Counted from the first letter of the stretch, positions 25,948 through 34,462 are shown. The stretch: 43,882 nt of DNA from QYOJ01 sp043810345 (GCA_043810345.1 JBDROF010000001.1:1-43882), one strand, 5' to 3'. The notes: a model not told the origin generated them from the letters alone. Made by a program: numbers and translations.

Positions 25948-26008
25948 GGTTTCTTCAGGTTTTGTGAACAATTTTCTTGTAATTGAATGTGTTCTGAATA
26001 CTATAATG

Positions 26009-26037
26009 CAAATATATAGAATAATATTTCAGATCAA
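26009..26037 (-). promoter_or_regulatory. Promoter for the T9SS-exported protein gene
   Basis: On the minus strand, TATATTTG (plus-strand CAAATATA, 26009-26016) matches TAnnTTTG, with TTG 18 bp upstream (plus-strand CAA, 26035-26037). It overlaps the 3' end of the flavodoxin gene (stop at 26029-26031). The leader would be about 55 nt. Confidence 0.6.
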
Positions 26038-26517
26038 GGTTGCATCGCTGATCCTTTCAGCAAACTCCCTCACCGCCTCTTCATTGAAGCTGGAGACATC
26101 CACGGAGATGTTGGCCACCTGGTTGATGATCATCCGTTCGAAGGCATTCAACTGTTCAAATTCAAGTTCCCCTCCAAACAAGCCGAGCGCCGAAGCATGC
26201 TGCCACAGGATTTCAGGAAAATTCCGTTTCAACTGATCCATCGCCACCTCTTTTTCAAACATGCAGCAGATGAAGAGGCCGATCTTTTTCGATAGAAGCG
26301 TCTCCAGGTTCTTTTCGCAATATTTTTTTATCCGCTTCTGCAGGGTTCCGATCCGGATCGATCCGCCGATGATGACGGTGTCAAAGGAATCCAGTGGCGG
26401 AGAATCGGAATTTTCCAGGTTGACCACCCTTACCTCACCGGGCAACAAATCCCTGATCAGATTGGCCGCCTTCTTTGTACAGCCATGGGAGGTCATATAT
26501 ACGAGGAGTGTTGCCAT
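26029..26517 (-). CDS. Flavodoxin-domain protein, HemG-like
   Basis: Protein of 162 residues starting with TLLVYMTSHGCTKKAA, the FMN phosphate-binding loop, and continuing with DTVIIGGSIRIGTL. The pattern matches the flavodoxin_5/HemG group. HemG oxidises protoporphyrinogen IX with quinone as acceptor; members in organisms that lack heme synthesis have other redox roles. No other heme genes are visible here, so HemG activity is a possibility, not a conclusion. A minus-strand promoter element TAACTTTG (plus-strand 26537-26544) lies 20 bp upstream. Confidence 0.8.
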   Translation of the reverse strand: MATLLVYMTSHGCTKKAANLIRDLLPGEVRVVNLENSDSPPLDSFDTVIIGGSIRIGTLQKRIKKYCEKNLETLLSKKIGLFICCMFEKEVAMDQLKRNFPEILWQHASALGLFGGELEFEQLNAFERMIINQVANISVDVSSFNEEAVREFAERISDATLI

Positions 26518-26536
26518 GCGGGATTGTTAACCATGC

Positions 26537-26574
26537 CAAAGTTAGAGATTTATTACCCGAAATTCTTATTTTTG
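26537..26574. promoter_or_regulatory. Divergent promoter elements, flavodoxin (-) and tatC (+)
   Basis: Minus strand: TAACTTTG (plus-strand CAAAGTTA, 26537-26544). Plus strand: TATTTTTG (26567-26574), 27 bp before the tatC ATG. Both match TAnnTTTG. Clear -33 TTG elements are not visible. Confidence 0.55.
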
Positions 26575-26600
26575 CCGGTCAGGAACTGCACCATTGACCA

Positions 26601-27422
26601 ATGACTAAAAACAAAGACGTTCGCGAAATGACCTTCTGGGAGCACCTGGATGAACTCCGTAGCACCCTGATATGGAGCCTTGTGGCTGTTGCGGTTTGCG
26701 GGACCGTAGCCTTTATCTTCAAAGATATCCTCTTTGACCATATCCTCCTTGCACCTAAAGAGAAGAGCTTCGTCACCTATCAGCTCCTGTGCAAACTGGC
26801 CAACCTGGTTTCCATGCCCTCTCTTTGCATCGATCCCTCCTTTTTTGAGATCATCAATATCAACCTGGCCGGACAGTTTATGTCGCACATGACCATCTCA
26901 CTGGTGGCCGGATTGGTTCTGGCCATGCCTTTCGTCGTTTGGCAATTCTGGCGCTTCATCAAGCCGGGCCTGACCGACCTGGAGATAAAGCATACCCGGG
27001 GAGTAGTGTTCATCATCTCTACACTGTTTTTAACTGGGGTTCTCTTCTCCTACTTCATCGTGGTGCCATTGATGGTCAATTTTCTGGGAGGGTACCAGGT
27101 GAGTGAAATGGTGACCAATCAGATTGCCCTCTCCTCCTATACCGGATCGGTCACCATGATGACCCTCCTGATGGGGTTACTGTTCGAACTTCCCATTGTG
27201 GTGATCTTCCTGACCAAAGCGGGAGTTCTGTCCCCTGCTTACCTGAAAAAGTACCGGAAACATACCCTGATTGCCATCCTGATCATAGCCGGAGTAATCA
27301 CCCCAAGTCCCGATATCTTTTCGCAACTCATCGTGGCAATCCCTCTTTATGGGCTCTTTGAATTCAGTCTCAGTATCTCCTCCCGGATTTATGCCCGCAA
27401 ACAAAAAGAACAGGCGGAGTAG
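26601..27422 (+). CDS. tatC: Sec-independent protein translocase TatC
   Basis: Protein of 273 residues with six predicted membrane helices. The TatC signature FWEHLDELR is at residues 12-20, and FVVWQFWRFIKPGL is the conserved first-loop region. TatC binds the twin-arginine signal peptide and works with TatA (encoded at 20793). The gene has its own promoter-like element and no tatA or tatB neighbour. Confidence 0.95.
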   Translation: MTKNKDVREMTFWEHLDELRSTLIWSLVAVAVCGTVAFIFKDILFDHILLAPKEKSFVTYQLLCKLANLVSMPSLCIDPSFFEIININLAGQFMSHMTISLVAGLVLAMPFVVWQFWRFIKPGLTDLEIKHTRGVVFIISTLFLTGVLFSYFIVVPLMVNFLGGYQVSEMVTNQIALSSYTGSVTMMTLLMGLLFELPIVVIFLTKAGVLSPAYLKKYRKHTLIAILIIAGVITPSPDIFSQLIVAIPLYGLFEFSLSISSRIYARKQKEQAE

Positions 27423-27546
27423 AGAGAACCGCTGAACAGTCATATCCCATCGTTAACCGGGAGAATACCGGTACTGGCCGGAGAGAGGTTGCCACCAGTT
27501 CTGTTTCTCCGTACTTTCGATGTTCAAATTAAAAATCCCTCCTGCT

Positions 27547-27984
27547 ATGGAACCTAAACGTCTTTACAGAAGTATAACCAACAGGGTGATCGGTGGCGTG
27601 GCAGCCGGACTCGCTAACTATTTCAAACTCGACCCGTTACTGATGAGATTGCTCTTCGTGATTTTCGCCATCTTCGGAGGCGGCGCTGTGATCATCTACA
27701 TTATCCTCTGGATCGTCACTCCTGATGCTCCCGGGGAAAGTAATCAAACCCAAAATTCAATACAAATGGAATCAAAAGAAAATCCAAACAAGCAAAACCA
27801 GGAGACCAAACAAAAAGGGAATCTGATCGGAGGACTGGTGCTGATCACGCTGGGTGCTATATTTCTGGCCGATCAGTTTATTCCACATCTCAATTTCGGG
27901 GACCTCTGGCCTGTTATCCTGATTGTGATCGGTATTGCCCTGCTTTTCAATGCCTATGGAAGAACACCAAAGAAAAATGATTAA
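27547..27984 (+). CDS. PspC-domain membrane protein with LiaI-like transmembrane region
   Basis: Protein of 145 residues from ATG 27547 (an alternative ATG at 27520 adds nine residues). The PspC domain at the N-terminus (LYRSITNRVIGGVAAGLANYF) includes a membrane helix. A charged linker is followed by a second hydrophobic region, LIGGLVLITLGAIFL, of the LiaI/DUF5668 type. PspC and LiaI/LiaF-type proteins sense or respond to envelope stress. It overlaps or abuts the next gene, which carries a matching LiaF-like domain. Confidence 0.85.
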   Translation: MEPKRLYRSITNRVIGGVAAGLANYFKLDPLLMRLLFVIFAIFGGGAVIIYIILWIVTPDAPGESNQTQNSIQMESKENPNKQNQETKQKGNLIGGLVLITLGAIFLADQFIPHLNFGDLWPVILIVIGIALLFNAYGRTPKKND

Positions 27985-27994
27985 ACACACGAAC

Positions 27995-28930
27995 ATGAAA
28001 TTCCGTAATCTATTTTGGGCTCTGATCCTCATTGCGATCGGGCTCCTATTCCTGTTCAGCAATTTCGGATGGCTTGATTTTCATTGGTTAAGCATCTGGC
28101 GCCTTTGGCCGCTCGTTCTCATCTTCTGGGGGATTTCGATCCTCCCGATCAAGGATGTGTTGAAGTTTATCCTGTTGGCCGTTTTTCTGGCCCTCTCCTT
28201 CATTTTCTTTAATCAGATCACAGAGCCCCGATGGTCTTTCTCGTGCTACGACCACAACTGGAGCTGGTCTGATGAATGGGATGAGAGCGACAGCCCTCGA
28301 ACCTTCTCATCCAGCACTCAGTTGCTTTCGGTTCCCATGGATTCAATATCTCACAAAGCCGTCTTAAAGATGAACGCAGCTGCCGGAAAATACCAGGTAG
28401 CTGGTGAGACATCTGAGATGCTTTCATTCAAGAAAGAGGGTGATATCGGCGATTATTCGATGACCCGCGAGGAGGTGGATGGAAAGACAATCATCCGCAT
28501 CCGCCTGGAAAAGAACCCCAAAGTGCGGAGTTCCAAGAAAAATAACGTCGATATCAAACTAAACCGTGATATGGTGTGGGATCTGGATTTCGACATCGGG
28601 GCCGCCGAGGTGAAGATGGACCTGAGCGATTATAAGATCGATACTGCAAAGATCGATGCTGGTGCTGCCTCCCTGGAGATCAAGCTGGGAGCGCTTCAAC
28701 CGAAGACCTATTTGACCTACAGTGCCGGCGCTGCCTCCCTGGTGGTGAAGATCCCCAAAGAGTCGGCCTGTGAGATCCATTCTGAGTCAGTTCTGGTGAG
28801 CCGCGACTTTAAAGACTTTGTGAATAAAGAGGATGGGATTTATCAGACAGCCAATTATCCGGAAGGGAGCAATGTCATCATCCTGGAGATCGAATCGGCC
28901 GTCTCGAGCCTGAAGGTGGACCGGTACTGA
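27995..28930 (+). CDS. LiaF-like membrane protein (LiaI-type helices plus LiaF-type C-terminal domain)
   Basis: Protein of 311 residues from ATG 27995. ATG 27977, which overlaps the previous stop, is an alternative and would add six residues. N-terminal membrane helices (FRNLFWALILIAIGLLFL and following, about 1-75) are followed by a soluble beta-helical domain with repeated IDAGAASLEIKLG-like turns, as in LiaF C-terminal and adhesin-like DUF4097 domains. The operon partner is the PspC gene. In Firmicutes LiaF restrains the LiaRS envelope-stress system; no such two-component system is adjacent here, so the role is open. Confidence 0.78.
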   Translation: MKFRNLFWALILIAIGLLFLFSNFGWLDFHWLSIWRLWPLVLIFWGISILPIKDVLKFILLAVFLALSFIFFNQITEPRWSFSCYDHNWSWSDEWDESDSPRTFSSSTQLLSVPMDSISHKAVLKMNAAAGKYQVAGETSEMLSFKKEGDIGDYSMTREEVDGKTIIRIRLEKNPKVRSSKKNNVDIKLNRDMVWDLDFDIGAAEVKMDLSDYKIDTAKIDAGAASLEIKLGALQPKTYLTYSAGAASLVVKIPKESACEIHSESVLVSRDFKDFVNKEDGIYQTANYPEGSNVIILEIESAVSSLKVDRY

Positions 28931-29602
28931 TCAGCTTTCCAGGAAAGAGCTGACCACCTGGTAAAATTCCCCGGGATTATCGTCATGAACCCAGTGGGTG
29001 CCACTCTCGATGGTTCTGATGGTACTGCCGGGGAATTTTTCATGGATGGCAGGCAGGCTTTCGCTGATCACAGGCAGGTTCATTCGCCAGGCCAGTTGTC
29101 CCCGTTCCCTCCAGTAGATGTTCTTCAATAAAAATTGCCGCAGTTTCAGGTTTGGAACCAGCTTCCGTAGCTGCTTTTCAATCTCTGACCGGCTTCCCGC
29201 TCTGGAGATATCCACTGACTGCATCGCCTCAATGAGGCCCAGGTGCTCTTTGCTGGGAGGGTATTTCCGGAGACTGATATCTACGATCACAAGTTTGTGA
29301 ATCAGCTCCGGATGATGGAGCGCCAGGTTCACTGCCACTCGACCACCCAGGGAATGGCCCATCAGCATCACGGCTCCGTCTGTTTCCTGTTCGATCAGCT
29401 CCAGAATATCCTGCTCCAGGGAGGGAAAATCAAACAACGGACTGTGGGGCGACCGGCCATGGTTCCGGAGATCGGGAATGAGTACCCGGAACCGCTCTCC
29501 GAAGCGTTTACCCAGTGTGACCCAATTGTCTGAAAGCCCGAAAAGGCCATGGAGGATGAAGAAAACCGGACCCGTACCAAACTGGCGAAAAAAAAGTTTC
29601 AT
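28931..29602 (-). CDS. Alpha/beta hydrolase (YbfF-like esterase), apparently internally shortened
   Basis: Protein of 223 residues. Nucleophile elbow GHSLGG with Ser84, oxyanion HG in ILHGLFGLSDNW, candidate acid Asp108 in VDIS (the position used in YbfF-type esterases) and His203 in GTHWVH are visible. Family members are usually about 255 residues. The segment that normally carries the strand and turn before the last helix (the GPTLFIRGxxSxYI region) is missing: MNLPVISESLPAIHEKFP passes directly into the C-terminal part. It may still be active because the triad residues remain. It abuts the convergent LiaF-like gene with no gap. Confidence 0.82.
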   Translation of the reverse strand: MKLFFRQFGTGPVFFILHGLFGLSDNWVTLGKRFGERFRVLIPDLRNHGRSPHSPLFDFPSLEQDILELIEQETDGAVMLMGHSLGGRVAVNLALHHPELIHKLVIVDISLRKYPPSKEHLGLIEAMQSVDISRAGSRSEIEKQLRKLVPNLKLRQFLLKNIYWRERGQLAWRMNLPVISESLPAIHEKFPGSTIRTIESGTHWVHDDNPGEFYQVVSSFLES

Positions 29603-29621
29603 CGTGTATTACTTATTAACA

Positions 29622-29629
29622 TATCTTTG
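29622..29629 (+). promoter_or_regulatory. Promoter -7 element for the kamA operon
   Basis: TATCTTTG at 29622-29629 is an exact TAnnTTTG match, 85 bp before the ATG at 29714. The predicted leader of about 78 nt is AT-rich with T runs. No clear -33 TTG is seen. Confidence 0.6.
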
Positions 29630-29713
29630 TGCAATTTTTTTCTATTACAGCATTCAAAGTAATTAAATTTTTTCCTTTCTTGCACCACTTTTTCTTTATG
29701 GGCAACACACAAA

Positions 29714-30988
29714 ATGGAAACATTAGAGAATGAACCTTGCATCGTCCGTGATCAGATGAATCAGGACGATGATGAACCTCCACCGAAATCTGTTCGGGCC
29801 GTTTCCTTCCGACACCTCCATTCAGTTCCCTTTCCTGCACGAAGTGAAAAGGAAAAATCCGTTGTTACATTACGGTCGCGGGCGTTTATGCACAAGTTTT
29901 TCCCCGGTATCACGGAAAAAGAGTGGAATAACTGGCACTGGCAGATCAAACACAGCGTTCAGACCATGGAACAGCTACATCGTTTCATCCACCTGTCGGT
30001 TAATGAGATCAGCCTCTTCGGGAAAAAACCCCATACGCTGCCCCTCCGCATCACACCCTATTACCTGAGCCTCATCGACCGGAACAATCCGGAGCACGCG
30101 CTCCGGAAAGCATTTATCCCGGTTCTGGATGAACTGATATCCTCCACGGGAGAGTTCCTGGATCCCTTGTTGGAAGAACGCCACAGTCCGGCGCCCAACA
30201 TCATACACCGATACCCCAACCGGGTGTTATTCCTGGCAACAGGTTTCTGTTCTGCCTATTGCCGCTATTGCACCCGTACCCACATGGTGGCCAAAGAGAA
30301 GTGCCATGTAGGGATCCAAGCCTGGGAACCCGGACTCCGGTACATTGAAGAGCGCCAGGAGGTACGGGACGTGATCATCTCGGGAGGAGATCCTCTCACG
30401 ATGCCAGATATTCATATCGATTACCTGCTCAACAGACTCAGGCGGATACCTCACGTGGAGATCATCCGGATCGGATCCAAAGTGCCTGTGGTTCTCCCTC
30501 AGCGAATCACCAGGTCACTGGTAACTATGCTGAAAAAGTACCATCCCCTCTTTATGAGTATCCATTTTACCCATCCCGATGAACTCACTCCTGAGGTCAG
30601 AGAGGCCTGTGAGCGGCTGGCTGATGCGGGCATCCCGTTGGGAAGCCAGACAGTGCTGCTGAAAGGGATCAACGACGAGGTGGAGATCATGAAAAAGCTG
30701 GTACACGGACTACTCCAAAATCGTGTCCGGCCTTATTACCTCTACCAGTGCGATCCCATTCCTGGTTCCAGCCATTTCCGGACTCCTATCAGCAAAGGGC
30801 TGGAGATCATCCGCGGGTTACGTGGCCATACCTCCGGGTATGCCGTTCCTCAGTATGTCATCGACGCACCCGGGGGTGGTGGCAAAATCCCCCTGCTTCC
30901 CGACTACTACCAGGGCCATGAAGAGGGCTATGCCAGGCTGATGAACTATGAAGGGCGGGTGTTCCGTTACCCCGATGACGTAGGATAA
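29714..30988 (+). CDS. kamA: KamA-family radical SAM aminomutase, lysine 2,3-aminomutase type
   Basis: Protein of 424 residues. The radical SAM cluster Cys179, Cys183, Cys186 (CxxxCxxC) is followed by Thr-Arg. The PLP-binding Lys391 lies in PGGGGK. Asp347 (YQCD) and Asp384 (IDAPGGGG) are placed 37 and 7 residues apart relative to Lys391, exactly as Asp293, Asp330 and Lys337 in clostridial lysine 2,3-aminomutase; these Asp residues bind the lysine epsilon-amino group. Glutamate 2,3-aminomutase has Lys and Asn there. The enzyme should convert L-lysine to L-beta-lysine. An Asp/Glu-rich N-terminal extension (residues 13-25) is unusual. It leads a tight operon with two ATP-grasp genes and a GNAT gene. 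Confidence 0.9.
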   Translation: METLENEPCIVRDQMNQDDDEPPPKSVRAVSFRHLHSVPFPARSEKEKSVVTLRSRAFMHKFFPGITEKEWNNWHWQIKHSVQTMEQLHRFIHLSVNEISLFGKKPHTLPLRITPYYLSLIDRNNPEHALRKAFIPVLDELISSTGEFLDPLLEERHSPAPNIIHRYPNRVLFLATGFCSAYCRYCTRTHMVAKEKCHVGIQAWEPGLRYIEERQEVRDVIISGGDPLTMPDIHIDYLLNRLRRIPHVEIIRIGSKVPVVLPQRITRSLVTMLKKYHPLFMSIHFTHPDELTPEVREACERLADAGIPLGSQTVLLKGINDEVEIMKKLVHGLLQNRVRPYYLYQCDPIPGSSHFRTPISKGLEIIRGLRGHTSGYAVPQYVIDAPGGGGKIPLLPDYYQGHEEGYARLMNYEGRVFRYPDDVG

Positions 30989-30991
30989 ACC

Positions 30992-31978
30992 ATGATGATA
31001 GGACTTACCTTTGACCTCAGGTCGGAATACCTGAAAGAGGGATATTCCCTTGAGGAGACAGCCGAATTTGATCGTGAATCCACCATTGAAGGGATTGAAG
31101 CTGCCATACAAAGCCTGGGGTATGATACCGATCGCATCGGACATGTCAGGCAACTGGCCGGCCGGCTGGTAAAGGGTGACCGTTGGGACCTGGTTTTCAA
31201 TATCAGCGAGGGTCTCAGCGGCATCGGAAGAGAGGCACAAGTCCCTTGTTTGCTCGATGCCTACCAGATCCCCTACACCTTCTCCGATCCGCTGGTACTT
31301 TCACTCACGCTTCATAAAGGGATGACCAAACGGGTGATCCGTGATGCCGGGTTGAACACCCCCGGTTTCTATGTGGTGCAGTCCGAAACCGGGATCCTGA
31401 CCGGTTCGCTGGACTTTCCCCTGTTCATCAAACCAATTGCGGAAGGTACCGGAAAAGGGATCTCCGGGAGATCCAGAGTGAACTCAAACAGGGAGCTCCA
31501 TGAGGTGTGCCGGGACCTGCTCCGGCAATACCCTGCCGGTCTTCTGGTGGAAGAGTTTCTCCCCGGCCGGGAGTTCACCGTCGGGATCACCGGAACGGGA
31601 GCGAAAAGCCGGCCCATTGGAATCATAGAGATCGTGTATCGGGATCCTGGCGCCAGCGGGATCTATTCCCTTGAAACCAAAGCCAACTACGAAGAGATGG
31701 TATCCTATTCAGCGCCGGAAGAAAGCGTCAAAAAGGCCTGCACCGACCTTGCCATCCAGGCATGGAATATCCTGGGCTGTCGTGATGCAGGACGGGTCGA
31801 TATCCGTTACGACCGGCAGGGGAAGCCTTCGTTCATCGAAGTGAACCCGCTCGCCGGGCTCGATCCTGTTCATTCCGACCTTTCCATTCTCGCTTGCAGG
31901 AATGGCTATACCTACGAACAACTCATCGGGGAGATCATGCAGTCGGCTCTGGAGCGGATCAATCAACCCATGCCATGA
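30992..31978 (+). CDS. ATP-grasp ligase, D-Ala-D-Ala ligase-like (first of two)
   Basis: Protein of 328 residues with a D-Ala-D-Ala-ligase-like fold. The central ATP-binding part includes FIKPIAEGTGKGIS and VEEFLPGREFTVGI. The metal-binding end FIEVNPLAGLDPVHS replaces the usual ExNxxPGLT. Start ATG lies 3 bp after the kamA stop. True Ddl enzymes build cell-wall D-Ala-D-Ala and sit in the mur cluster; this one does not. I infer an amide ligase that activates a carboxylate, possibly of beta-lysine. The stop overlaps the next ATG (ATGA). Confidence 0.85.
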   Translation: MMIGLTFDLRSEYLKEGYSLEETAEFDRESTIEGIEAAIQSLGYDTDRIGHVRQLAGRLVKGDRWDLVFNISEGLSGIGREAQVPCLLDAYQIPYTFSDPLVLSLTLHKGMTKRVIRDAGLNTPGFYVVQSETGILTGSLDFPLFIKPIAEGTGKGISGRSRVNSNRELHEVCRDLLRQYPAGLLVEEFLPGREFTVGITGTGAKSRPIGIIEIVYRDPGASGIYSLETKANYEEMVSYSAPEESVKKACTDLAIQAWNILGCRDAGRVDIRYDRQGKPSFIEVNPLAGLDPVHSDLSILACRNGYTYEQLIGEIMQSALERINQPMP

Positions 31979-32946
31979 AGCGGAAGATCCTGATCGCTAC
32001 CAACAAACTCTCGGCCACTCCAGGGGAAGATGAACTGGATGTGCTGGAACAGGCTGTACTGGTCGAAACTGCCTGCCTGGAACTGGGATTTTCGACAGGC
32101 CGGATGGAGATGGATCTGGATCTGGGAAAAGCCCTTCGGCAGATCCGGCAGGAACAGCCAAACATCCTGTTTAATCTGGTTGAGTCGCTCGACAACAGAG
32201 GGGAGTTTGCCTATATGGCCCCATCCCTCTTCAGTTCACTGGGGATTCCCTATTCAGGATCTCCTGTGGTTCCGCTCTTTCTAACCTCCAATAAAGTGCT
32301 GTCCAAACAGGAGCTCCGGCGACTCGGACTACCTACCCCGGGATGGTTTAGCACAGGGGAAACCGGTAAACTTAACCCAACCGGGCGATATATCCTGAAG
32401 CCTGTGTGGGAGGAGGGCTCCCTCGACCTGGACGAATCCAGTGTGTTTGAGGGAAGCCACTACGGGATGAAACAAACCGCCGCAAAGAAAAGCCACGAGC
32501 ACTATTTCATCGAAGAGTACGTAGAGGGGCGTGAATTCAACATCTCCATCCTGGCCGGGCCACAGGGACCCGAAGTGTTACCCCTTGCAGAAATGGAGTT
32601 CCTGGATTATCCTGACGGGAAACCGAAGATCCTGGGGTATCGCGCCAAATGGGAGGAGAGTTCATTCGAATGTACCCATACCACCCGTACCTTCCGATTC
32701 GATAAAAAGGACCAAGCCCTGCACGACCAGCTGACCGAACTATGTAAATCCTGCTGGCAGGGATTCGGGCTGAAAGGGTATGCCCGGGTCGATTTCAGGG
32801 TGAGTCAGGAGGGGAAGCCCCTGATCATCGACCTCAATGCAAATCCCTGCCTTTCTGCGACGGGTGGATTTGCTGCAGCCCTCCGTCAGGCCGGGTATTC
32901 CTTTACGGAGGCGATCCATAGGATCCTGGAAGATGCAGAGAGGTAA
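31975..32946 (+). CDS. ATP-grasp ligase (second of two)
   Basis: Protein of 323 residues from ATG 31975, which overlaps the previous stop by 4 bp. A longer frame from 31894 would run 84 bp into the first ligase gene and is less likely. Visible are GRYILKPVWEEGSLDL (ATP-binding lysine region), EEYVEGREFNISI and the metal-binding end PLIIDLNANPCLSATGG. It is related to but clearly different from its neighbour, so the pair probably catalyses two successive or distinct ligations. Substrates are unknown. Confidence 0.85.
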   Translation: MKRKILIATNKLSATPGEDELDVLEQAVLVETACLELGFSTGRMEMDLDLGKALRQIRQEQPNILFNLVESLDNRGEFAYMAPSLFSSLGIPYSGSPVVPLFLTSNKVLSKQELRRLGLPTPGWFSTGETGKLNPTGRYILKPVWEEGSLDLDESSVFEGSHYGMKQTAAKKSHEHYFIEEYVEGREFNISILAGPQGPEVLPLAEMEFLDYPDGKPKILGYRAKWEESSFECTHTTRTFRFDKKDQALHDQLTELCKSCWQGFGLKGYARVDFRVSQEGKPLIIDLNANPCLSATGGFAAALRQAGYSFTEAIHRILEDAER

Positions 32947-32964
32947 TCAACAGCTACCACTACC

Positions 32965-33447
32965 ATGAAAACTATTCAATTCCGTTACAGGATTCTCCCG
33001 GGGGATGCAGAGGTGGTCCGCGAGATCGTCCATTCCACCGGTTTCTTTTATGCTGTCGAGGAAGAGGTGGCCGTCGAACTGGTCGAGGAGAAGGTGATCG
33101 AAGGAGAGCAGAGTTCCTACTGCTTTATCTTTGCTGAAATCGACGGCCAACCGGTAGCCTATAGCTGTTATGGCCCTATCGCGGGGACCGAATACAGCTT
33201 TGACCTCTACTGGATTGTGACCCATAACGACTTCCGGGGAAAGGGTATCGGGAAACTTCTGCTGGAGGAGACCCAACGGCAGATCATTGAACAGGGGGGT
33301 AAGAATGTCATCGCTGAGACATCATCCCTGAAGAAGTACCAGCCCACCCGCCACTTCTACAGACAGATGGGATATACCGAAGCCGGGGTGATTCATGACT
33401 ACTACAAAGAGGGAGATGACAAAGTCACTTTCGTTAAAACGTTGTAA
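32965..33447 (+). CDS. GNAT-family N-acetyltransferase
   Basis: Protein of 160 residues. The acetyl-CoA-binding motif is clear: HNDFRGKGIGKLLLEET (R/QxxGxG/A), with the following helix and FYRQMGYTEAG near the end. It lies 18 bp after the second ATP-grasp gene and is the probable last gene of the kamA operon. In methanogens and some bacteria a different, longer acetyltransferase (AblB) acetylates beta-lysine to make an osmolyte. This short protein is not recognisable as AblB but could acetylate the pathway product, or protect the cell from it. Confidence 0.88.
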   Translation: MKTIQFRYRILPGDAEVVREIVHSTGFFYAVEEEVAVELVEEKVIEGEQSSYCFIFAEIDGQPVAYSCYGPIAGTEYSFDLYWIVTHNDFRGKGIGKLLLEETQRQIIEQGGKNVIAETSSLKKYQPTRHFYRQMGYTEAGVIHDYYKEGDDKVTFVKTL

Positions 33448-33514
33448 ATTTATTTCGAACTTTGGTGATCACCTGAGAAAAAATTGTTTTTTTTGTGGAA
33501 AATAATTGATCCTT

Positions 33515-34462
33515 ATGAAAGCTCTGGTTTACGACGGAAAGATGTCCATTCAAGAAGTACCCGATCCTACTCCTAAAAAAGGGGAAGCATTGATCCGCAT
33601 AAGATACTCTTCCATTTGTAATACCGACCTGGAGATCCTCCAGGGATACATGGGCTTCAAAGGTATTCTTGGCCACGAATTCGTGGGAGAGGTGATCACA
33701 GAGAAAAGCAAATTTTCTGGCAAGGATGTAGTGGGCGAGATCAATATCTATTGCGGAAACTGCTACATGTGTCAGACAGGCAGGAAGAGCCACTGCACCA
33801 ACCGGTCGGTTATGGGTATTTTCGAACATGCAGGAACGTTTGCCGATTATGTGGTGCTTCCGGAGAAGAACCTCCATGTGGTTCCGGCCAATGTGGAGCT
33901 TCCGGCTGCTGTCTTTACAGAGCCACTCGCCGCAGCTCTCGAGATCTTCGAACAAACCAAGATCAGTCCCACCGACAATGTCTTTATCTTCGGAGCGGGT
34001 AAACTTGGCCTCCTGATCACCCAGGTCTTCCGTTTGTCGGGTTGCGAGTATACCCTTCTGGATAGTAACCCTGCCAAGGTAGAATTTGCCAGGGGACTGG
34101 GGCTCCCCGCCAAAAAACTGGATGACCTTCAGGCCGACGAGAGGGCTGAAATCTGTGTCGATTGTACAGGAAGTCCTGACGGCATCGGTGTTGCCCTGAA
34201 ACACCTGCGTCCGCGTGGCAAGCTGATCCTGAAAACGACAGTGGCCAACCCTGCCAAAGTCGACTTCAACCAGATCGTGATGCATGAGTTCAACATCATC
34301 GGAAGCAGGTGTGGGGTCTTTGAACCTGCGCTCAGCCTACTCAGTCAGAGACTGGTCGACGTGGAACCGTTGATTACCAAAGTCTTTGCCTTCAACGATA
34401 TCGAAGAGGCATTCAAACTGGCTGCGCAGCCGGATAGCATCAAAGTGCTGATCAGACATTGA
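33515..34462 (+). CDS. Zinc-dependent alcohol dehydrogenase (MDR family)
   Basis: Protein of 315 residues from ATG 33515 (a TTG at 33506 is the alternative). Catalytic zinc ligands Cys35 and His54-Glu55 (GHE) and a structural zinc site Cys80, Cys83, Cys86, Cys94 are visible. The Rossmann region starts near NVFIFGAGKLGLL. The substrate is unknown; sequence features fit threonine dehydrogenase/sorbitol dehydrogenase-like MDR enzymes, and it is a little shorter than the usual 340-350 residues. It lies 67 bp after the GNAT gene and could be independent of that operon. Confidence 0.85.
   Translation: MKALVYDGKMSIQEVPDPTPKKGEALIRIRYSSICNTDLEILQGYMGFKGILGHEFVGEVITEKSKFSGKDVVGEINIYCGNCYMCQTGRKSHCTNRSVMGIFEHAGTFADYVVLPEKNLHVVPANVELPAAVFTEPLAAALEIFEQTKISPTDNVFIFGAGKLGLLITQVFRLSGCEYTLLDSNPAKVEFARGLGLPAKKLDDLQADERAEICVDCTGSPDGIGVALKHLRPRGKLILKTTVANPAKVDFNQIVMHEFNIIGSRCGVFEPALSLLSQRLVDVEPLITKVFAFNDIEEAFKLAAQPDSIKVLIRH

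Noticed and set aside
29714..30988. KamA as glutamate 2,3-aminomutase or EpmB
   Set aside because: Both Asp residues for the lysine amine are present with exact spacing, which argues against glutamate. The length of 424 fits lysine 2,3-aminomutase rather than EpmB (about 340).
31894..31974. Longer start for the second ATP-grasp gene
   Set aside because: It would overlap the previous gene by 84 bp; ATG 31975 gives the usual ATGA coupling and a normal N-terminus.
33434..34285. 283-residue minus-strand ORF opposite the alcohol dehydrogenase
   Set aside because: It is antisense to a clear MDR-family gene with intact zinc motifs.
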